In this document: in pieces, positions 58,883 through 64,000 of the stretch
How the letters are laid out: each line of letters begins with the position of its first letter
How positions within the stretch are numbered: the first letter of the stretch is position 1
NCBI RefSeq assembly: GCF_021134715.1
Contig: NC_060025.1
Location: forward strand, 5,146,001 to 5,210,000
Source of the DNA: Daphnia pulex
Taxonomy: Eukaryota > Arthropoda > Branchiopoda > Diplostraca > Daphniidae
Direction of reading: 5' to 3'
DNA length: 64,000 bases
Position numbers and translations under genes: made by a program
Notes under the pieces: model-generated
What the model was told of the DNA's origin: nothing
Databases searched by the model: none
Seen by the model: the letters and a program-made list of their open reading frames with translations, nothing else

Positions 58883-60098
58883 TAAGAATTGTACTAAAGG
58901 AATGACCCGCCCTATAGCCCTCCCAAGTTGTTTTTTTGTTGAACCTTAATTCAAATTAGTTTATTTCTTAGCGACGGAGTAGAGTCCAGTAGCAGAGAAA
59001 TGCCAAAGAAGGAAGGAAGGAGTAATCCGAGGAGGCCAGTTCGAGCGAGACAAAAAAGTTAAAAATTTTTTTTGTCTGTCTGTTCCCTAATGTATTAGTA
59101 CATGTCAAGCTCGATCACCACACAACAATGTTTGTTGAGCAGAGTATTTTTTTGCCTGAAACAGTTTTTTTTCTCTGGCTCAATCTATTAATTTTCATGG
59201 GCACGAAATATTGTGCAATTTGTTAACCTGCCCACCCACACCCATGTTTTGTATTGTTAAAATAAGTCTGAGTCAAGGTGGGTGGAAATGCAAGGAAGAA
59301 AGATACGGTTATGAAGGGTAACCCTTTTTTATGTTTTCTGTAACCTTGTGTTGGCTTTAAATAGCTGGATTTTTGTGTAATAAATAAGTCTACGCCTTTC
59401 GGTCTTCTCTTCATTCTTTTAGTACAATTCAAATTGCCTTTAGGGATTACTGCGTGATATCTCTGGCAATTTCCAATTCTACTGGTTATTCACTATAGTG
59501 AACTTAGGTCAATTTTTCATTACTTCAACACGAGATGTGAACTATTTTGCGTTGAATCACTTGTACAAAAGAATTTTTGTAAAAATGATTTTTGGGCAAA
59601 TTCTTCAAAAGCAAACTTCCGTTGGTGTCTTCTCTCTTGTCCTGATCGTACTGTGCGATCGAAGATCATTCCTTCACTCCGATCGTGCTGTTCTTGCAAA
59701 CTTTTTCATTATACCTGGCGCCGTCTGTCACGTCTTCCTAGCCTCTATCTAAACGGAACGAGTGGTGGTCAATGCAAGAGGAGTGGTTACAGAGTATCTG
59801 TTGTGTAGTCGTATCGATTATGTTTGTGATGCGGCGGTTAGCGCCCAGAAAACGCCTCTAGGGGAACGGCAATCGGTAGGGAGAGAGTGGCATTCGAGCT
59901 CGCGTTTTGGTACGCTTCAGTTTCATCTTCATGTTCGTCTCATGTAATTTTGATTGTGTTCTGATGCTGTGCGATTTGATCTAGAATAAACTGACTGCGT
60001 GTGAATCGCACCCGAATTCAACAGTATCTTTATCACGACCAACACTCTTTTCTCAAGAGAAAAAATTCTTGCCACCTTTCATCTTGGGGTACTCTCTA
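58883..60098. other. Non-coding stretch
   Basis: No gene recognised. The segment around 59985-60030, AATAAACTGACTGC followed by GAATCGCACCCGAATTCAAC, may be the end of another LTR, but no partner is visible. Confidence 0.35.
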
Positions 60099-60581
60099 TG
60101 TTGAGTAGTTACCATTACTCATCGCTCAACCCCATTAGTGCCTGTAAAGTCTTGCATGATTACCCCCAGTGGCAAGGGTCCCTGTATAAAATAAAAGTCA
60201 CGCCACACCCCAAGTATTCTTTCCCCCTTCGCTCTCACATTCCATGCTCTTTATGACGATGCTCAACTTTGTACTCTCTCTTATGACCACACCCAACGTT
60301 GAACCCTCATTATTACTTCACTTGACTCTCACCCTCTTTAATTGCCTGCTTCTACGGTTGACACACTCAACCGTTGCATAGGCCGCGCGCGAATATATCA
60401 ACTCCCGTCGTAGCCTTTAAGAGTCAGATGACTAGTCATCTCACTCTTCAACTACCTGTGGCAACAGTTGTAAGTTAAACCTCGCTTATACTGTGAAATC
60501 AATAAAATAGTTCGGCCCAAAACCTTTGAACTATTCTTCGAAGTAAGTGCGCCTTTTTGAACCCCGAAAAGGCGCCTTACA
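60099..60581 (+). repeat. LTR-like segment (possible solo LTR)
   Basis: Begins TGTTGAG and ends CTTACA, with GTATAAAATA at about 60184 and AATAAA at 60501-60506, the promoter and polyadenylation layout of an LTR. A 9-bp perfect stem, GCGCCTTTT / AAAAGGCGC, lies near the 3' end (60549-60575). No second copy and no matching target duplication were seen, so the call is tentative. Confidence 0.35.
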
Positions 60582-61446
60582 AAGGCAAGGCCTGCTCTGT
60601 AGCCGTAAAGTTTACGTTGGGCTCGTCAACGATATTCAGCGGCTCGCCCAATTGACAATTGGTACGAAGTGGGTCGATAAAAACGTGTTTAAGGGGTTTT
60701 GGCTGAGCCTATGAGTCTCTCCCATGCGCCTCCAAAATGGGGAGCATAAAGGGAGGGGGGGGGATAAAAGTGTCAAGTCGTCTGCTTCGCGGCCTTCTTG
60801 TCAATGAACTCCAGTTTTGTTTCAGTTTTATATACCTTCGCTGATTTATTTTGCCTCTGATGTGAAACTTATCCCATTGTCATTGTAACAGTTAGTCCAT
60901 TTTTCTTTGAGGAAGATGAATCAGCTGTAAGCTCGCATAAATTAGTTCATCTGTATAAAATCCACCATTTCAAGATGCACCGCGCGTAAACCAATTGATT
61001 CCGGCTTCATTTGCTGGGCCGCGGGTCAACACTACCATATATCTTAACTTCTGGCTCAACGTCGTTTGAAGAAGTTCAGTTTGGATCGATAGGGAACGCC
61101 AGTTTTCTGTCGGCTTTTTTAGGAAGACTGGCCTTTATAACCAGCAATGCTGTTCGCTATTGGTTTCCTCATACTCCTCAACAGCGATCATCCGTTGAGT
61201 TTTCCTTTGCCAGAAACGTTTCTGGTTTCTAAAATATCTCCTAATGTTCTGTTGGTGACGAGTGGTAGCTTCAGTATTCTGAAATCCAAATGCTTCGCAC
61301 TGTTGACTGTAGTGCGAGCACCGTCTTAATCAGTCGGAACGCTTAAAGGGCACCGTTGGCAATTCACGGAATGAAGATTGGTTTCTTTGAGACACTCCTT
61401 TAATTTGCTACGAAGAAGGCTACCAATACTCTTTTTAAAAATAAGG
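60582..61446. other. Non-coding or decayed repeat
   Basis: Nothing recognised with confidence. Short plus ORFs at 61011-61329 overlap and lack family signal. Confidence 0.35.
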
Positions 61447-61902
61447 TCATAATAAAAACGATGGCTCCGTATCCTTTTTCAGAATCATCAGAGAATGCGT
61501 GAAGTTCTGTGACAATAGTTTTTTCATTTTTAAATTTGCAGTAGGACTGCGAAGGTTGATTTGGCTCAGGGAATCTATTATTCTCAAGGTTTTATGATGC
61601 CATGGCCGAGAGTTTCGTTCCATTGAACTTTGCAAGCGGTCTCGTAGCACCTGACGACGACGCACGAGACGAGCGGATAAAATACGCTCGCTTCTCATCT
61701 AAACAGAAATCTTTTGGTTGTTACTGTTACTGGAAATTTTTGTTGTAGCTCGAATAAATCCTTGTGACAATTCCAGGTTAGGCATAGCGTTCTCTCCGTT
61801 AGAATTTCTTCCATGTCTGCGAAGAGTAAGTTTTGATAATAAGGGTTCTGGTAGTGACGAAATGATCCTTTCGTTGGTAGTGACCCATACATCATTTAGC
61901 AA
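61447..61902 (-). pseudogene. Unassigned retroelement-like ORF fragments
   Basis: Two consecutive minus frames, ISSLPEPLLSKLTLRRHGRN then RRRQVLRDRLQSSMERNSRP, read like a helical Gag-type protein broken by a stop at about 61698. I do not recognise the family; BEL/Pao Gag is one possibility. Confidence 0.25.
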
Positions 61903-63307
61903 ACTAAAAATGTTTTATTATCTCTTATGCCCCAAGGACTGAATTCGGGATCTTTCTACTCAAAACGGACACTCACCGATCACAGTCACTACACCAATAT
62001 TTATGTGTTTCATTATTGGCAATCCCAAATCTATTGTTTTATTGCTGATGCAATATGTAAACATTTACAGTTAAGAGTGTTGCGATCGATACATCATTTT
62101 TCAACCATATTATTCATTATTCATTCAATTGAAGCAAGACAAAATAAAAATATTACACATGTTTGTTATAGATAGTGTAACGCCCCTACTTAATTTAACG
62201 AAGTAAATAGCTGTTACTCGATTATTGCTGTTTTGAATACTCAGGCCTTGTATTCAGTTTGGAAGTTAAGGAAAGATTATTCCGGTAAACGTTAACATAA
62301 GTCAAAAATACATCAAGAACTCGGCATACACACAGGCCATAGCCGTATAGCCAGAGTCAAGATCAACAGAAACAAAAATGCAACAACAATAAGAAAAAAC
62401 GCGAAAGAGTAAATCAACACTAGACAGGGTGAACAGCCCAGCGTTGACTAAAGAAGAATTACAATTGACGCGATTTTATACGACAAACAATTCAATGCGA
62501 TCACCAACGCAAGGTGGCCTCTAAATATATTCACACTTGGGTAAACAGGGATGTATTTGGTATTGGGTGACAGGGAAGTATTCGTGCCTAAGTTTTTATT
62601 TCGACCTGGTGATCGAGATTCAAGAAGTAAGAGATACACTTCCAATGGTTTTTTGTGGTTCGCACAGCTGAGAGTGGCTGAGAGAAACTTGGCAAATGGC
62701 AAAAAATCAATTTTCGTTTGATGACGAAAACAATTTTTGGACTAGGGGTTCTTAGATCGAAGTTTGATAACATATATTTTAAGGGGATTTTGTTGTTAAC
62801 GGGAAGATCCCTTTTAAAATGGAATGAAAAATGTTCGCACATTAGAGAGGGCCTGTAGTAAATCGTACTTCTTTGGCTTTCTTGTACTGGACGGAAAATA
62901 TAGTTAGGTGGGTTCACCAAGGCTTTAAAAAAGAGCATCGTTAGCTCTATAAGCTCATGCATAATTTTGATCAGCATGCCATATAAAAAATCATGAAAAT
63001 TTCGATTTGAAATTGAAAATGTTTTTTTCTTAGACTTTTTTCCTCCTTTGTTTCCTCCCGTAGTTGCCGATTTTCCCCAATATATTTTAAATATTAGGGA
63101 CAGGGGGAGAAAAATGATAGGCCTTTGCTACGATCTTTTTTTTTGAAATCTCAATCTTTTCAAGTGCAGTTTATTTTGACTGGGCTGATTTGACATTTTC
63201 TCTGAGCTACTTGCTGTGAAAGATAATTTGTGGAAGTGGATACTTAGAACTTTATGATTGCCTATCTTAAGCGTATTTCTTGTGATGGTTCAGCGCTAGC
63301 ATTTTGC
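61903..63307. other. Non-coding stretch
   Basis: AT-rich with scattered short ORFs (for example 62588-62977 minus) lacking recognisable domains. Confidence 0.4.
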
Positions 63308-63797
63308 CTAATTTGTTTGTTTATTTCTTAGACCTGACGGGCCTTGAATTGCCACTTTGTTGGACATATTCTTGATTTTATGGTCCAATCCGACTAGAAT
63401 TCCCATCGGTTTGCAAAATCTGATCCTATGTATCGAATGAATTAAATAGCTGAGAATTAAATAGCTCTTGATTATTTTCCGTCTGGACCGTTGATGATGA
63501 CAGTTGGTGTTTTTAGCATCAGTTGACCGAATGAGCTGGCACATACTGAAGTGGTCGAAATCAAGTTTGCAGTCGCGATGCTGCTGGAAGTTGAAGGTTT
63601 ATAGAGACTCTTGCGTCTCCTTTATCACATGTATGTCGCCGTGAGATGTCTCCCTTTGCAGTCATTGCAGTTGTGAGTAGAAGTGCTGTCCTTGATCTCG
63701 TGTTTTCATCCAAAGCAATTTGTTCATCTTTCCAGGTTATGGATGATGCTTCGTTAGGCTCTTTGGAAAACTTGACGGCCAGTGGATTTCTCCACAA
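63308..63797 (-). pseudogene. Possible BEL/Pao Pol fragment
   Basis: Minus frames read VWRNPLAVKFSKEPNEASSI, TRSRTALLLTTAM and, after a frameshift, a DFDHFS segment. This resembles the region between RNase H and integrase in BEL/Pao elements (a WxxP block, variable linker, then a short helical block). The match is weak and no catalytic residues are included. Confidence 0.28.
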
Positions 63798-64000
63798 AAT
63801 ATACCGTCTATGTCCGGGCGTATTCTCTCCAAAAAGGTTTGTTAAGGTGAACAGCTTTAGTTTACTTTAAATTAGATTTAACCCTTTGAGTCTTATTCAT
63901 TCAAGAAACAATGAGATGAGACATTTTATTGTAGGATATAGTTTCCTTTTTTGGTTTTGCAAGTTAAATGTGGTATTTTGTTTAGGAACATGATCCCAAT
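63798..64000. other. Window end, nothing recognised
   Basis: AT-rich, no gene signal. Confidence 0.4.

Overview
This window is eukaryotic nuclear DNA. The genes have short introns (mostly about 50-340 bp) with GT-AG borders, and the protein set is animal: BMP-type R-Smad (Mad), Slu7, Misato, PAN3, V-ATPase proteolipid, tetraspanin, and relics of exuperantia and ebi/TBL1. Compact genes, an exuperantia relative, and Gypsy, DIRS and hAT relics beside many fold-back elements suggest an arthropod. A branchiopod crustacean such as Daphnia is my best guess, but that is inference, not proof.

Region by region. 0-30 kb is almost gene-free and built from transposable elements. It opens with a roughly 5.56-kb structure (about 231-5788): two nearly identical 2-kb inverted arms around a 1.5-kb loop, carrying broken and reordered exons of an ebi/TBL1XR1-like WD40 gene. 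It continues with an element whose ends are packed with GTGCCGAAA-type repeats (8664-9670), a TA-flanked TIR element (10817-11909), a decayed Ty3/Gypsy retrotransposon on the minus strand (13043-18215) whose gag is split by a hairpin element, a 3'-truncated CR1/L2-like LINE (18230-20530) with a cluster of CRE-like TGACGTC sites in its 5' region, a fossil hAT transposase (20.6-22.3 kb), and several fold-back MITEs (27.5-29.5 kb).

30-56 kb is the host gene island: Vha16 (-), relics of CIAO2/galla (+) and exuperantia (-), a short ARMC9-like gene (+), misato (-), Slu7 (-), Mad (+), a tetraspanin (+) and PAN3 (-). For the intact genes I derived exon borders from splice sites, and every joined reading frame closes. 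Slu7 and Mad are divergent (1.75 kb apart); tetraspanin and PAN3 converge.

56-64 kb returns to transposon debris: a second copy of the 310-bp MITE, a DIRS-like tyrosine-recombinase retroelement with lost catalytic residues, an LTR-like segment and possible BEL/Pao scraps.

The host genes are unrelated housekeeping or signalling genes (splicing, mRNA deadenylation, BMP signalling, organelle acidification); nothing indicates one pathway. The most unusual objects are the ebi-bearing inverted repeat, which could make a hairpin RNA, the iteron-ended element families, and the truncated ARMC9-like gene. A perfect CLEAR-type site upstream of Vha16 is the best regulatory observation.
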